64,000 bases of DNA from Clostridiales bacterium (GTDB lineage: Bacteria > Bacillota > Desulfotomaculia > Desulfotomaculales > VENG01), in the NCBI GenBank assembly GCA_016278505.1, contig JADQBQ010000032.1, forward strand, positions 90,997 to 154,996, written 5' to 3'. Positions 41,955 through 50,920 of this stretch are shown here, piece by piece. Under the pieces are notes generated by a model, which was given only the letters and a program-made list of their open reading frames with translations, had not been told where the DNA came from and made no database searches. The stretch's first letter is position 1. Each line of letters starts with the position of its first letter. Made by a program: the position numbers and the translations under genes.

Positions 41955-42290
41955 CTAATAAATAAGCTTTAACAAACTACTGAGAAGCAAATCGAATATC
42001 CAAATCAATCCGGCCACCACGACCACCGCCACAACGACCACCGAGGTATATATTGTCGATTCCTTCCGATTTGGCCAGTGAACCTTTTTAAGCTCATTTA
42101 AAACACCAGTAATATAACTCCGAGCGGACCCAATTTTTCCCCGACCTTTTTTTGCCACGTCCTTCTTACTGTCTTTCTTGACCAGTGCATTTCCCGAGGT
42201 GGCCTGTTTTTCCGTTTTTTTACCACTTTTTTTTGCCGGGCCAGTATTTTTGTCAGTTGCCTGTTTCGCCTGTTTCTTGGTAACTGCCAT
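41955..42290 (-). CDS. secE: preprotein translocase subunit SecE, N-terminally extended
   Basis: Clamp subunit of SecYEG, 111 residues. The core is the C-terminal ~60 residues: LNELKKVHWPNRKES amphipathic helix then one membrane segment (about 79-101). The first ~50 residues are Lys/Thr-rich and low in complexity, longer than the 59-residue Bacillus SecE. Confidence 0.94.
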   Translation of the reverse strand: MAVTKKQAKQATDKNTGPAKKSGKKTEKQATSGNALVKKDSKKDVAKKGRGKIGSARSYITGVLNELKKVHWPNRKESTIYTSVVVVAVVVVAGLIWIFDLLLSSLLKLIY

Positions 42291-42393
42291 ATCGCCACAT
42301 CCTTAGCCAGAATTAACTCAAAGAATATTAGCACCGGCGAACGGGACATACAAATCTATCATACCCCTTATTTCGACCAGTACACCCTACTTA

Positions 42394-42543
42394 TTACTTC
42401 GTTTCTTTATGTAAGGTGTGGGCATTGCAAAAACGACAATATTTCTTCATTTCAATGCGGCTAGGGTCGTTTTTCTTATTCTTGGTCGTTGTATAGTTCC
42501 TCTGCTTGCACTGTGTGCACGCTAAAGTAACCCCCACACGCAA
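42394..42543 (-). CDS. rpmG: 50S ribosomal protein L33, zinc-binding form
   Basis: A 49-residue protein from [23 protein letters not shown], ending [17 protein letters not shown]. Two CxxC pairs make it the C+ form. AGGAGG lies 8 bases before the TTG. Usual neighbour of secE. Confidence 0.95.
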   Translation of the reverse strand: MRVGVTLACTQCKQRNYTTTKNKKNDPSRIEMKKYCRFCNAHTLHKETK

Positions 42544-42600
42544 TTACGCCACCTCCTAGGGCTTAAAAACCCAAACATCACTTCGAAAATTACCTTACCG

Positions 42601-42629
42601 AATATATCACAATTGGATTTTAAAGTCAA
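42601..42629 (-). promoter_or_regulatory. sigma-A promoter for rpmG-secE-nusG-rplKA
   Basis: Minus strand: -35 TTGACT (42624-42629), 17-bp spacer, -10 TATATT (42601-42606), about 60 bp before rpmG. Confidence 0.78.
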
Positions 42630-42663
42630 CACTTTACCATACTGAGACACAATACGAAGTAGT

Positions 42664-42690
42664 CTAATCCCCGCCTCGGAGACGGGGATT
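42664..42690 (-). terminator. GC-rich hairpin after tuf copy 2
   Basis: AATCCCCG (42666-42673) pairs with CGGGGATT (42683-42690). No T run follows on the minus strand, so function as a terminator is uncertain; it lies between tuf2 and the rpmG promoter. Confidence 0.45.
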
Positions 42691-42749
42691 CTAAATAAAG
42701 AAACCTGCCAACTCTATGCAGCAACAGAATTTGTGCTTTTTGCCCTAAC

Positions 42750-43955
42750 CTAATCGTTAACGATACCGGTAACTACGCCGGCTCCCACGGTACGTCCGCC
42801 TTCACGGATAGCAAAGCGCAGACCTTCTTCAATGGCGATAGGGGTGATGAGTTCGATGTCCATTTCAATGTTATCCCCGGGCATTACCATTTCTGTTCCT
42901 TCAGGCAGGTTTGCAACTCCGGTTACGTCGGTAGTACGGAAATAGAACTGCGGCCGGTATCCGTTGAAAAACGGTGTGTGACGTCCGCCTTCATCTTTGG
43001 TCAGTACGTATACTTCGGCGTGGAATTTGGTGTGTGGCAGGATACTGCCGGGCTTGGCCAGTACATGGCCCCGCTCTACTTCTTTGCGGTCTACTCCACG
43101 CAAAAGGCATCCTACGTTGTCTCCGGCTTCCCCACGATCCAGTATCTTACGGAACATTTCTACTCCGGTTACAACGGTCTTGCGCGGCTTATCCATCAGG
43201 CCTACTATTTCTACATCTTCACCTGTGTTGACTACGCCTCTTTCTACACGACCGGTGGCCACTGTTCCACGACCGGTGATGCTGAATACGTCTTCTACCG
43301 GCATCAGGAATGGCTTGTCGGTGTCACGTTCGGGTGTGGGTACTGATGCGTCTACTGCATCCATCAGTTCCCAGATACTCTTGCACCATTCACAGTCGCG
43401 TTTGCCGCAGCCGCATTCCAGTGCTTTTAAGGCTGAGCCGCTGATAACAGGTACGTCATCGCCGGGAAATTCGTATGCACTTAAAAGTTCCCTTACTTCC
43501 ATGTCTACCAGTTCTAACAGTTCGGGGTCATCAACCTGGTCTACTTTGTTTAGGTATACCACTATGTATGGTACTCCTACCTGTCTTGACAGCAGGATGT
43601 GTTCCCGGGTCTGCGGCATGGGGCCGTCTGCTGCGCTTACTACTAATATGGATCCGTCCATCTGGGCTGCTCCGGTGATCATGTTCTTTACGTAGTCGGC
43701 GTGACCGGGACAGTCTACGTGGGCATAGTGCCTTTGGTCTGTTTCATATTCTACGTGTGCGGTATTAATGGTGATGCCACGCTCTTTCTCTTCCGGCGCG
43801 TTATCAATCTCATCGTATTTTTTAACCTGGGTGGTACCTTCCTGGGACAGACAAATGGTTATTGCTGCAGTCAGTGTGGTCTTACCATGGTCTACGTGAC
43901 CGATGGTTCCAATGTTTACGTGCGGTTTGTTGCGCTCAAATTTTGCCTTGGCCAT
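42750..43955 (-). CDS. tuf: elongation factor Tu, copy 2
   Basis: The protein is the same 401 residues as copy 1, including the [13 protein letters not shown] insert. It lies downstream of a tRNA cluster, the arrangement seen for tufB in other bacteria, and probably shares that promoter. The identity by eye runs from the stop codon through the start codon and, with one base deleted in a T run, through the AGGAGGAAAAT ribosome binding site. Upstream sequence then diverges completely. Confidence 0.98.
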   Translation of the reverse strand: MAKAKFERNKPHVNIGTIGHVDHGKTTLTAAITICLSQEGTTQVKKYDEIDNAPEEKERGITINTAHVEYETDQRHYAHVDCPGHADYVKNMITGAAQMDGSILVVSAADGPMPQTREHILLSRQVGVPYIVVYLNKVDQVDDPELLELVDMEVRELLSAYEFPGDDVPVISGSALKALECGCGKRDCEWCKSIWELMDAVDASVPTPERDTDKPFLMPVEDVFSITGRGTVATGRVERGVVNTGEDVEIVGLMDKPRKTVVTGVEMFRKILDRGEAGDNVGCLLRGVDRKEVERGHVLAKPGSILPHTKFHAEVYVLTKDEGGRHTPFFNGYRPQFYFRTTDVTGVANLPEGTEMVMPGDNIEMDIELITPIAIEEGLRFAIREGGRTVGAGVVTGIVND

Positions 43956-44133
43956 TTTATTTTCCTCCTTACGACCACTTAATCAATCTGTGAAAATGTT
44001 ACACACTTTTAAGCTATTTCCATATTTCTACATTTTCATGCATCATTGGTATTCTATAAGCTTGCTCAAATTCCTGCCTAGTTTTTTAAAAAAAAACACC
44101 GTCCCATTCACAAAATAGGACCAGTGCTTAATT

Positions 44134-44210
44134 TGGTAGCGGAGCAGGGACTTGAACCCCGGACTCCACGGGTATGAACCGTGTGCTCTAACCAGCTGAG
44201 CTACTCCGCC
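44134..44210 (-). tRNA. tRNA-Met (CAT), elongator
   Basis: 77 bases including an encoded CCA. Acceptor GGCGGAG pairs with CTCCGCT; anticodon loop TTCATAC. First base pair G-T and a normal Watson-Crick second pair distinguish it from the initiator genes nearby. The 178 bp between it and tuf2 hold no other gene. Confidence 0.93.
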
Positions 44211-44213
44211 ACA

Positions 44214-44289
<76 letters not shown>

Positions 44290-44292
44290 ATT

Positions 44293-44368
<76 letters not shown>

Positions 44369-44488
44369 TCAACTATTAGCCTATGAAACGTTATACTTCA
44401 TTTCTTAAAAGGTTGTTCGCTTAAAAAAACTAAAAACTACATTACACTTCTTATCAAATAATCATATTTATCTTAATAATTTAAGAAC

Positions 44489-44564
<76 letters not shown>

Positions 44565-44655
44565 TCACTATTAAGCCTAGTTGTTCACAGATAAATCTTA
44601 TAACTACATTATACTCTTTATCAAATAATTATATTTATCTTAATAATTTAAGAAC

Positions 44656-44731
<76 letters not shown>

Positions 44732-44795
44732 TCAGTAAAAACTATTATACCATATAATTAACATTCGTATCAAGCTTTAAAGTTTGGAAATTGTT

Positions 44796-44882
<87 letters not shown>

Positions 44883-44890
44883 TTTATTGA

Positions 44891-44966
44891 TGGAGCCGGC
44901 GATGGGACTCGAACCCGCAACCTGCTGATTACAAGTCAGCTGCTCTTCCAATTGAGCTACGCCGGC
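44891..44966 (-). tRNA. tRNA-Thr (TGT)
   Basis: 76 bases with CCA, starting GCCGGCGTAGCTCAATTGG; anticodon loop CTTGTAA. It is the first gene of the tRNA-tuf transcript, 15 bp after the -10 box. Confidence 0.93.
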
Positions 44967-44980
44967 ATGGCACAAGATTT

Positions 44981-45009
44981 ATTATACGTCAGGGATAAGT
45001 TGTTGTCAA
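44981..45009 (-). promoter_or_regulatory. consensus sigma-A promoter for the tRNA-tuf2 cluster
   Basis: Minus strand: -35 TTGACA (45004-45009), exactly 17 bp, -10 TATAAT (44981-44986). Both hexamers are perfect consensus, fitting a stable-RNA promoter. Confidence 0.88.
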
Positions 45010-45032
45010 CAGCAATTTGTTGTAAATTTATG

Positions 45033-45081
45033 GCGACTGAAAGCCTGGACACCTCTTCCGGATATTCAGACCTTCAGTCGC
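45033..45081 (-). terminator. hairpin after sigH
   Basis: GCGACTGAAG pairs with CTTCAGTCGC across a 27-base loop, 16 bp after the sigH stop. There is no T run, so termination is only a possibility. Confidence 0.4.
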
Positions 45082-45096
45082 ACGAGCAAGATCGAA

Positions 45097-45741
45097 CTAT
45101 GCCTCTCGTTTTTCTAGGTAGCGCTCCAACTTTCTTTTTACGCGCTGCAATGCATTGTCAATTGATTTCACATGGCGGTCAAGGTCTTCCGCAATCTCTT
45201 GGTATGACTTACCCTCAAGATAAGACATCAGCACTTGCCATTCCAGGGAGCTTAATATTTCGCTCATTTTTTCTTCTATATCATCAAACTCTTCTTGACT
45301 TACTATTAATTCCTCAGGGTCGGTGACTTTAGAGCCGGATATCACATCCAAGAGGGTTCGGTCAGAATCCTCGTCGTAAATAGGCTTGTTCAGTGATACA
45401 TAGGAATTTAGAGGTATATGCTTTTGCCGCGTTGCTGTTTTAATAGCCGTAATAATCTGCCTTGTTATACAAAGCTCAGCAAAAGCCCTAAAAGATGATA
45501 ACTTGTCCATACGAAAATCCCGTATGGCCTTGTAAAGTCCAATCATACCTTCTTGTATTATATCTTCCCTATCTGCGCCAATTAAAAAATAGGAACGAGC
45601 TTTAGCACGAACAAAATTCTTATATTTATTTATTAAGAATTCCTGTGCTATGTTATCTCCTGAACGGGCAAACTCGACAACTTCTTCGTCTACCATTACT
45701 TGAAGGTCTTCAACAACGTCCCTTTGGGCGCTTAGACTCAA
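45097..45741 (-). CDS. sigH: RNA polymerase sigma-H factor (Spo0H)
   Basis: Sigma factor for the onset of sporulation. Region 2 contains ARSYFLIGADREDIIQEGMI and FRAFAELCITRQIITAIKTA; region 4 ends SYQEIAEDLDRHVKSIDNAL. These stretches are almost the same as in Bacillus SigH. The start is uncertain: TTG codons at 45759, 45744 and 45741 are in frame, and 45741 is best spaced from a GGGGGGG tract. The length is 214 residues from there. Located between rae1 and the tRNA/rpmG region as in Bacillus. Confidence 0.93.
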   Translation of the reverse strand: MSLSAQRDVVEDLQVMVDEEVVEFARSGDNIAQEFLINKYKNFVRAKARSYFLIGADREDIIQEGMIGLYKAIRDFRMDKLSSFRAFAELCITRQIITAIKTATRQKHIPLNSYVSLNKPIYDEDSDRTLLDVISGSKVTDPEELIVSQEEFDDIEEKMSEILSSLEWQVLMSYLEGKSYQEIAEDLDRHVKSIDNALQRVKRKLERYLEKREA

Positions 45742-45817
45742 CAATATCCCCCCCGCCAATTTTCCCTAACTCAATAATATATTGAAAAATCAACTAACTA
45801 CCTAGTTTACAAGCTAT

Positions 45818-45847
45818 ATTATAAATGACTTGTGAAAGGCTCGTCAA
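45818..45847 (-). promoter_or_regulatory. sigma-A promoter for sigH
   Basis: Minus strand: -35 TTGACG (45842-45847), 18-bp spacer, -10 TATAAT (45818-45823), in the 107-bp gap after rae1. A leader of about 70 bases follows. Confidence 0.75.
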
Positions 45848-45866
45848 GCAAAAAAGAAACCTGCCC

Positions 45867-46379
45867 TCATTTTTTGCGCCGACGCCATTGCTCTAACATT
45901 TCGCGCATGTGTTCTGCTAACCGGTCCTCCAAGTAATTATCTGTAGGAGGCCTTTTTTCGGACCACTTCTTTTCCTTCTCGCGGCATTGTTCAATGCGCT
46001 GCTGCAAATCCTTGGGAGTCAAACGATAAGCACCCCGGCCAAAAATAAGCCGCTGTTCATCATAATCAGACGTTACCACATACACCCTGCCCAGGTTAAT
46101 TAATTCACCTACCATTTTTTCGATAACGGCATCGGCGGTTTCACCTTCCCGGGTATATATAACGCGCACGCCATCTTTTTCTTCGGTATGTTCTATACCG
46201 CTTTTGACCTGGTGAGCGTCAAAAACTACGAATACATGTGAGTTATTATGGGCTGAAAAATTGACCAAAGTATCTACCAGTTTATCCCGGGCATGCTCCA
46301 AGTTTTCATTTTTCAACCTGTCCAGATAAGGCCAGGCATAAATAATATTATACCCGTCCACCACCAAGTATTCCTCCAT
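45867..46379 (-). CDS. rae1: NYN/PIN-domain ribosome-dependent endoribonuclease Rae1 (YacP)
   Basis: PIN-like nuclease of 170 residues; the Bacillus homologue cuts mRNA in the ribosomal A site. Acidic residues of the active site lie in YLVVDGYNIIYAW (Asp8), VFVVFDAHQ and VVTSDYDEQRL. The C-terminus is a basic helix (MLEQWRRRKK). It is 3 bp after rlmB, so co-transcribed. Confidence 0.88.
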   Translation of the reverse strand: MEEYLVVDGYNIIYAWPYLDRLKNENLEHARDKLVDTLVNFSAHNNSHVFVVFDAHQVKSGIEHTEEKDGVRVIYTREGETADAVIEKMVGELINLGRVYVVTSDYDEQRLIFGRGAYRLTPKDLQQRIEQCREKEKKWSEKRPPTDNYLEDRLAEHMREMLEQWRRRKK

Positions 46380-46382
46380 TTT

Positions 46383-47117
46383 TTAATCCCTTCTTCTTTG
46401 CCGCAGCACTTCGTACAACAATAAGGCTGCAGCTACCGAAGCATTGAGCGAACCTACCCGGCCGGCCATAGGCATTTGTACTAAAAAGTCACACTTACTC
46501 CGGACAAGCCTGCTCAGCCCTTTATCTTCGCCTCCTACAACAATGGCCAGGGGAACATTAAAGTCTGCATCCCAGTAAATCTGCTCACCCGTACCATGAG
46601 CACCGGCAATCCAAAACCCCTTTTCCTTTAAATAGTCCATAGTCCGTACCATGTTTGTTACCCGCGCCACCGGCACATACTCAACCGCTCCTGCGGATGT
46701 TTTAGCAACCGCAGAAGTAAGTGCCACTGCACGGCGGCGAGGAATAACGACCCCGTCCACACCCGCTGCATCTGCAGTACGCAGTATAGCGCCCAGATTG
46801 CGTGGATCGTTGATTTCGTCAAGCAGCACCAAGAGCGGGAACCGGCCGGCCGCCTTTTCCACCACAAGGTCATCTAAATCAGCATATTCTTTAGCTGCTG
46901 TCACGGCAACCACACCCTGGTGGTTACCTCCCTGCGCCAACTGGTCCAAGTACTGCTTTTCCACTGCTTGTACAGGAATGCCTCGTTCTTTGGCCATGGC
47001 CTTTATTTCACCGACTGAACCAGATGACATCTTAACAGATATGTAAATTTTGTTTACAGGGCGCATGGAAATCAAAGATTCCCGCACTGGATTCCGCCCA
47101 ATAACTGTATTATTCAC
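46383..47117 (-). CDS. rlmB: 23S rRNA (guanosine-2'-O-)-methyltransferase RlmB
   Basis: SpoU-family trefoil-knot methyltransferase, 244 residues. N-terminal substrate-binding domain (VIGRNPVRESL) then motif 1 NDPRNLGAILRTADAAG, motif 2 VVGGEDKGLS and motif 3 VGSLNASVAAALLLYE. In Bacillus it lies between mrnC and yacP; here thyX is interposed on one side. Confidence 0.94.
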   Translation of the reverse strand: MNNTVIGRNPVRESLISMRPVNKIYISVKMSSGSVGEIKAMAKERGIPVQAVEKQYLDQLAQGGNHQGVVAVTAAKEYADLDDLVVEKAAGRFPLLVLLDEINDPRNLGAILRTADAAGVDGVVIPRRRAVALTSAVAKTSAGAVEYVPVARVTNMVRTMDYLKEKGFWIAGAHGTGEQIYWDADFNVPLAIVVGGEDKGLSRLVRSKCDFLVQMPMAGRVGSLNASVAAALLLYEVLRQRRRD

Positions 47118-47167
47118 CGTATTCTCTCCTCCGGGAGATGCAATATTTTTACATGGCTATCAGCACA

Positions 47168-47917
47168 TTAAGCGAGCTTAGCAAATTTTTCCCGCACCTC
47201 TTGCATCTTACCACAGGATTCTCTGCCTTCCGGGCATGATTCCTGCAAACAGCTCGGACCAGCATTTTCAAACAACACCGGAGCCACACCTTTAGCTAAT
47301 CTGAGCATTTCAGTGGCCAGATTTCTAATTTCCCACTGAGCCCTGTTACAGCATCTGAGGTTAAAAAAATGATGCAGTTCCCGTGCATTCATAGTGACAA
47401 CAAATTTAGTTTCGGTAGCATTAGGTAATACAAAACGTGCATCTTCCTGGGCAGCTTTTACTCCACAAGTGTCTTGGCCTGCCAAAAGATCCAACCAATA
47501 ATCATACCATGACTGCATTTGAGCCATTTGGCGCTTAAATTCTTCTACAAATTTGGGCCCCAAGGCCGCTATGCCGGGGGGAATAAGATAATCAAAAATT
47601 TCACCATGACTTCCGCTTTCCCGTACATATCTCTGGGATTTAACACTGAAGCTGGCCAGGCGGTGCCTGGTAATTTGGGCTAATAGACTTCTGGAAACGC
47701 CCTCCACACCAAATGTGAAACTGGCATGCTCTATGGGGGAGTGGTGTCCTACCTGCATCAGTTTACTGACAAAGCCGGCCTGATCCTTACTGGCAATTCC
47801 CTGTTTTAATTCGGTTATCCCTGCATTGGAATAACATATCTTGGCAGCCATGGCCACTTTCTCTTCAGGGCGTTCAGTGTGATACAGCAATTCCACCCTT
47901 AAGGTACTCTCTCCCAT
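47168..47917 (-). CDS. thyX: FAD-dependent thymidylate synthase ThyX
   Basis: Makes dTMP from dUMP with FAD/NADPH and methylene-THF. The ThyX signature RHRxxSxxxxSxR is present as R84-R96 (RHRLASFSVKSQR). It has 249 residues from the ATG at 47917, which has GGAG at 9 bases; a GTG three codons earlier is less likely. The C-terminal CLQESCPEGRESCGK adds three Cys beyond the usual core. It is not in this position in Bacillus but is in many anaerobic Firmicutes. Confidence 0.95.
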   Translation of the reverse strand: MGESTLRVELLYHTERPEEKVAMAAKICYSNAGITELKQGIASKDQAGFVSKLMQVGHHSPIEHASFTFGVEGVSRSLLAQITRHRLASFSVKSQRYVRESGSHGEIFDYLIPPGIAALGPKFVEEFKRQMAQMQSWYDYWLDLLAGQDTCGVKAAQEDARFVLPNATETKFVVTMNARELHHFFNLRCCNRAQWEIRNLATEMLRLAKGVAPVLFENAGPSCLQESCPEGRESCGKMQEVREKFAKLA

Positions 47918-47937
47918 TATCCACACTCCAATGCAAC

Positions 47938-48348
47938 TTATTTTTGATCCGCCTGCACTATCTGGGCGGCCAATTCTATGATATCCCTTAAACGTTCCTC
48001 ATCACCAACAAGATACAAATAACCCACCAGGCTTTCAAAACCGGTACTGTAACGATAATCAATAACCCTGGCATGCTTGGGAATGTGTCCGGATTTTGCA
48101 TTTCTCCCCCGGCGAACAATATTCTGTTCCCGGGAATTCAGATCTTTTTCTAAAGCATGCAGCACTTTAGCCTGGGTGTCTGCCCGCACATATTTTACCG
48201 CCTGCCGGTGCAGCCTGTTCATTTTGTTCGCACCTTTGCGTACCAGGTGCTGCCTCACCAGCAATTCATAAACGGCATCACCTAGGTACGCAAGCTCCAA
48301 CGGAGAATGCCCTGCCGGGTCTATTTGAGGTTTAAACAGCTGTTGCAT
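47938..48348 (-). CDS. mrnC: mini-ribonuclease III
   Basis: 23S rRNA maturation RNase lacking a dsRNA-binding domain, 136 residues. The RNase III signature is LAYLGDAVYELLVRQHL near the N-terminus. It starts 4 bp after cysS, hence co-translated. Confidence 0.93.
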   Translation of the reverse strand: MQQLFKPQIDPAGHSPLELAYLGDAVYELLVRQHLVRKGANKMNRLHRQAVKYVRADTQAKVLHALEKDLNSREQNIVRRGRNAKSGHIPKHARVIDYRYSTGFESLVGYLYLVGDEERLRDIIELAAQIVQADQK

Positions 48349-48352
48349 TTAA

Positions 48353-49786
48353 CTACTCCTGTATTTTCCAGCGTGACCCTTGCGGGGTATCTTCGATTAT
48401 AATTCCCATTTTGTTTAAAGAATCCCGGATCTTATCCGCAGTGGCAAAATCTTTGTTTTTTCGAGCATCTTGCCTAATTTCAAGCATAAGCTCCATCAAG
48501 CTTTCCGAAAGGCCATCCCCTTTTGAACTCCGGTCTAGCTGCAGTTTGCCGTCAGCATCCTCTTTAAAAATACCTAGCACACTATTGAAAGAATGGAATA
48601 AATCCACAGACCTTTCCAGATCCGCACGGGAATAAGTACCTTCTCGCAAACATGAATTTACCTCCCTGGTCATGTCAAACCAAACACTTACTGCCAGAGC
48701 CGTATTAAAATCATCATCCATAGCTGAGTTAAAGGCTCTTTTAATTTCATCCAGCCTTTGCTTTAATTTATTTTCACTGTTTTCCGAGGCACCATCTTTT
48801 TTCTGTGCCTCATAAAGCAGCCGAATACTTGTTTTTATCCGTTCCAGCCCTCTGCCGGTGGATTCTAATTTTTCATGATCAAAATCTAATGGACTGCGAT
48901 AGTGCGTGCTTAGAAGATAAAAACGAACTAATTCAGGTGGAAACTTTTCTAAAACCTCTCTAACCAAAAAAAAGTTGCCAAGAGATTTGCTCATCTTTTC
49001 CTCTTTTACGGTTATAAAGCCGTTATGCATCCAGTAACGGGCAAAGGGTCTGCCTGTTGCCGCCTCGGACTGGGCAATCTCATTTTCGTGATGGGGGAAT
49101 ACCAGATCATACCCCCCCCCATGGATATCAAATTCAGAGCCCAGGTATTTTAGGGACATGGCAGAGCATTCAATATGCCACCCCGGACGTCCCTTACCCC
49201 AAGGACTATCCCATGACGGCTCCCCTGGCTTTGCCGCTTTCCAAAGCGCGAAGTCCATGGGATCAATTTTCCTGCTATCAACCTCAACCCTTGCACCGGC
49301 CTGCATATCTTCCAACATACGCCCGGATAGTTTCCCGTACCCCTCAAATTCACTTACATCATAATATACATTGCCGTTAATAACATACGCATAACCTTTT
49401 TCAATCAAGACCGCGATCATTTCAATAATCTCTTTGAGGTGTTCCGAAACCTTGGGGTGAACATCGGCACGTTTAACGTTCAAGGCATCTGCGTCTTGGT
49501 AATATTCTTCAACAAAGCGTGACGCGAGAGCCAATGGGTCCTCATTTTCTTCTTGGGCCCGCTTTATTATCTTGTCATCAATATCAGTAAAATTTTGAAT
49601 ATAATGGACATCATGTTTTTTGTAAGTGAAGTAACGCCGCACAGTATCAAAAAACACCAGGGGACGGGCATTGCCTAAATGGATATAGTTATAGGTAGTT
49701 GGACCACAGACATACATGGAGACCTTATTATGTTGACTGGGTTTAAATTCTTCTTTCCGCCTGGTGAGGGTGTTATACAACAGCAA
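48353..49786 (-). CDS. cysS: cysteine--tRNA ligase
   Basis: Class I synthetase of 477 residues. Zinc ligand Cys27 in MYVCGPTTYNY, HIGH box as IHLGNARP (35-42), KMSKS box in EEKMSKSLGN (about 265). No T-box-like leader is seen upstream of cysE or cysS. Confidence 0.97.
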   Translation of the reverse strand: MLLYNTLTRRKEEFKPSQHNKVSMYVCGPTTYNYIHLGNARPLVFFDTVRRYFTYKKHDVHYIQNFTDIDDKIIKRAQEENEDPLALASRFVEEYYQDADALNVKRADVHPKVSEHLKEIIEMIAVLIEKGYAYVINGNVYYDVSEFEGYGKLSGRMLEDMQAGARVEVDSRKIDPMDFALWKAAKPGEPSWDSPWGKGRPGWHIECSAMSLKYLGSEFDIHGGGYDLVFPHHENEIAQSEAATGRPFARYWMHNGFITVKEEKMSKSLGNFFLVREVLEKFPPELVRFYLLSTHYRSPLDFDHEKLESTGRGLERIKTSIRLLYEAQKKDGASENSENKLKQRLDEIKRAFNSAMDDDFNTALAVSVWFDMTREVNSCLREGTYSRADLERSVDLFHSFNSVLGIFKEDADGKLQLDRSSKGDGLSESLMELMLEIRQDARKNKDFATADKIRDSLNKMGIIIEDTPQGSRWKIQE

Positions 49787-49810
49787 ATCTTTAACCCCCT
49801 TTATGCTTTT

Positions 49811-50479
49811 TTACCCTTTTGGTAGTTTTCGCAACTCTTTAACTTGCTTTTCCAGTCCATCTATCTGCCGCTGCATGGCCAGCATCATTTCTGCCACAGG
49901 ATCGGGCAGTTCATCATGACGCAGGTCAATTAAAGGCTGTTCCGCCTTTTCAATCCTCACACCGTCCTGGGCCACAACTTTTCCGGGCACACCTACTACC
50001 GTACTATTGGGAGGAACCGGTTTCAAGACCACTGAGCCTGCCCCGATTTTACTATTATCTCCCACGCTGAATGAGCCCAGTATCCTGGCACCCGTACTAA
50101 TCACAACATGGTCACCGACTGTGGGATGGCGTTTACCTTTTTCCTTGCCTGTACCGCCAAGGGTAACCCCCTGGTAAATGGTAACATTATTCCCCACTTC
50201 CGCGGTTTCCCCGATGACAACTCCAGCACCGTGGTCGATAAATAAACCTTCCCCTATCTTAGCCCCGGGGTGAATTTCTATCTGGGTGAAGAAGCGGGAA
50301 ATTTGGGAAATAACTCTGGCCATCAAAAACATTTTTCGCCCGTAAAAAAAATGGGCTACCCGGTGCATTAAGATAGCATGCAGTCCGGGATAGCACAGTA
50401 TAACTTCCAGTAATGATTTAGCTGCCGGGTCCCGGTCAAAAACAGCCTGTATTTCTTTGCGAATGCGCTTAAGCACCAT
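49811..50479 (-). CDS. cysE: serine O-acetyltransferase
   Basis: First step of cysteine synthesis, 222 residues. N-terminal helical domain, then left-handed beta-helix hexapeptides with [21 protein letters not shown]; the catalytic His-Asp region is FIDHGAG and [11 protein letters not shown] helical C-terminal end ([20 protein letters not shown]) follows. Adjacent to cysS, pairing cysteine supply with its charging. Confidence 0.95.
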   Translation of the reverse strand: MVLKRIRKEIQAVFDRDPAAKSLLEVILCYPGLHAILMHRVAHFFYGRKMFLMARVISQISRFFTQIEIHPGAKIGEGLFIDHGAGVVIGETAEVGNNVTIYQGVTLGGTGKEKGKRHPTVGDHVVISTGARILGSFSVGDNSKIGAGSVVLKPVPPNSTVVGVPGKVVAQDGVRIEKAEQPLIDLRHDELPDPVAEMMLAMQRQIDGLEKQVKELRKLPKG

Positions 50480-50526
50480 TGGAACCCCCTCTAGCGAATT
50501 GGGTCATGGCTTACGGGTCATTTTTT

Positions 50527-50742
50527 GACAGGATTAACAGGACCAACAGGATTTTTAGCTTTGCTTGTTTTCCTTCATTATTTCTTCACATACAATATTT
50601 ATTTTAGTATTAATTTGTCTTGGCGGTTTTGTTATATTTTTAATTATCCACTTTTAACTCTTTTAAGCTTAAAACTTATAACCAATTGGCTATTTTAAAG
50701 CTATCTTTTAATCCCTTATCCTGCGAATCCTGTAATCCTGTC
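50527..50742. repeat. dispersed non-coding repeat, copy 3 (gltX-cysE gap), inverted relative to copy 1
   Basis: Left end GACAGGATTAACAGGAC... (50527-50552) and right end 50718-50742, whose reverse complement reads GACAGGATTACAGGATT. The interior, with shared stretches such as AGCTTTGCTTGTTTTCCTTC and TTAATTTGTCTTGGCGGTTT, matches copy 1 reversed, with scattered substitutions and small indels. The 441-bp gap contains no gene. Confidence 0.85.
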
Positions 50743-50810
50743 TATATGTGTTTGCTTTTTCTTTTCTCTTTGTTTTTAATCTCTATCCCAAGAATCGCGT
50801 TGATCCCGTC
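50743..50810. repeat. flanking repeat module, inverted relative to 8690-8753
   Basis: Reads TTTCTCTTTGTTTTTAATCT through CTCTATCCC and ends with GATCCCGTC; its reverse complement matches the module left of copy 2. Sequence from 50811 to 50920 is AT-rich, with one more GATCCTGTC unit at 50874 and nothing coding. Confidence 0.75.
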
Positions 50811-50920
50811 AAAACTCACATGAACCATATACACAAACTAGAATGAAAATTTATTTTCGTAAAAAAACCCATTGATCCTGTCAAAGTGTTTACGACCAGG
50901 CAGAAAATTGCTAATAATAG

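Noticed and set aside
42291..42393. tRNA-Trp gene between rpmG and secE, as found in some Firmicutes
   Set aside because: No cloverleaf can be drawn in this 103-bp gap.
42664..42690. Possible riboswitch or protein-binding leader before rpmG
   Set aside because: Only a single GC-rich stem is visible and it lies upstream of the rpmG promoter, so it would not be in the rpmG transcript.
50480..50920. T-box leader controlling cysE-cysS
   Set aside because: No T-box sequence of the TGGNACCGCG type or specifier stem was found on the minus strand; the gap consists of dispersed repeats.
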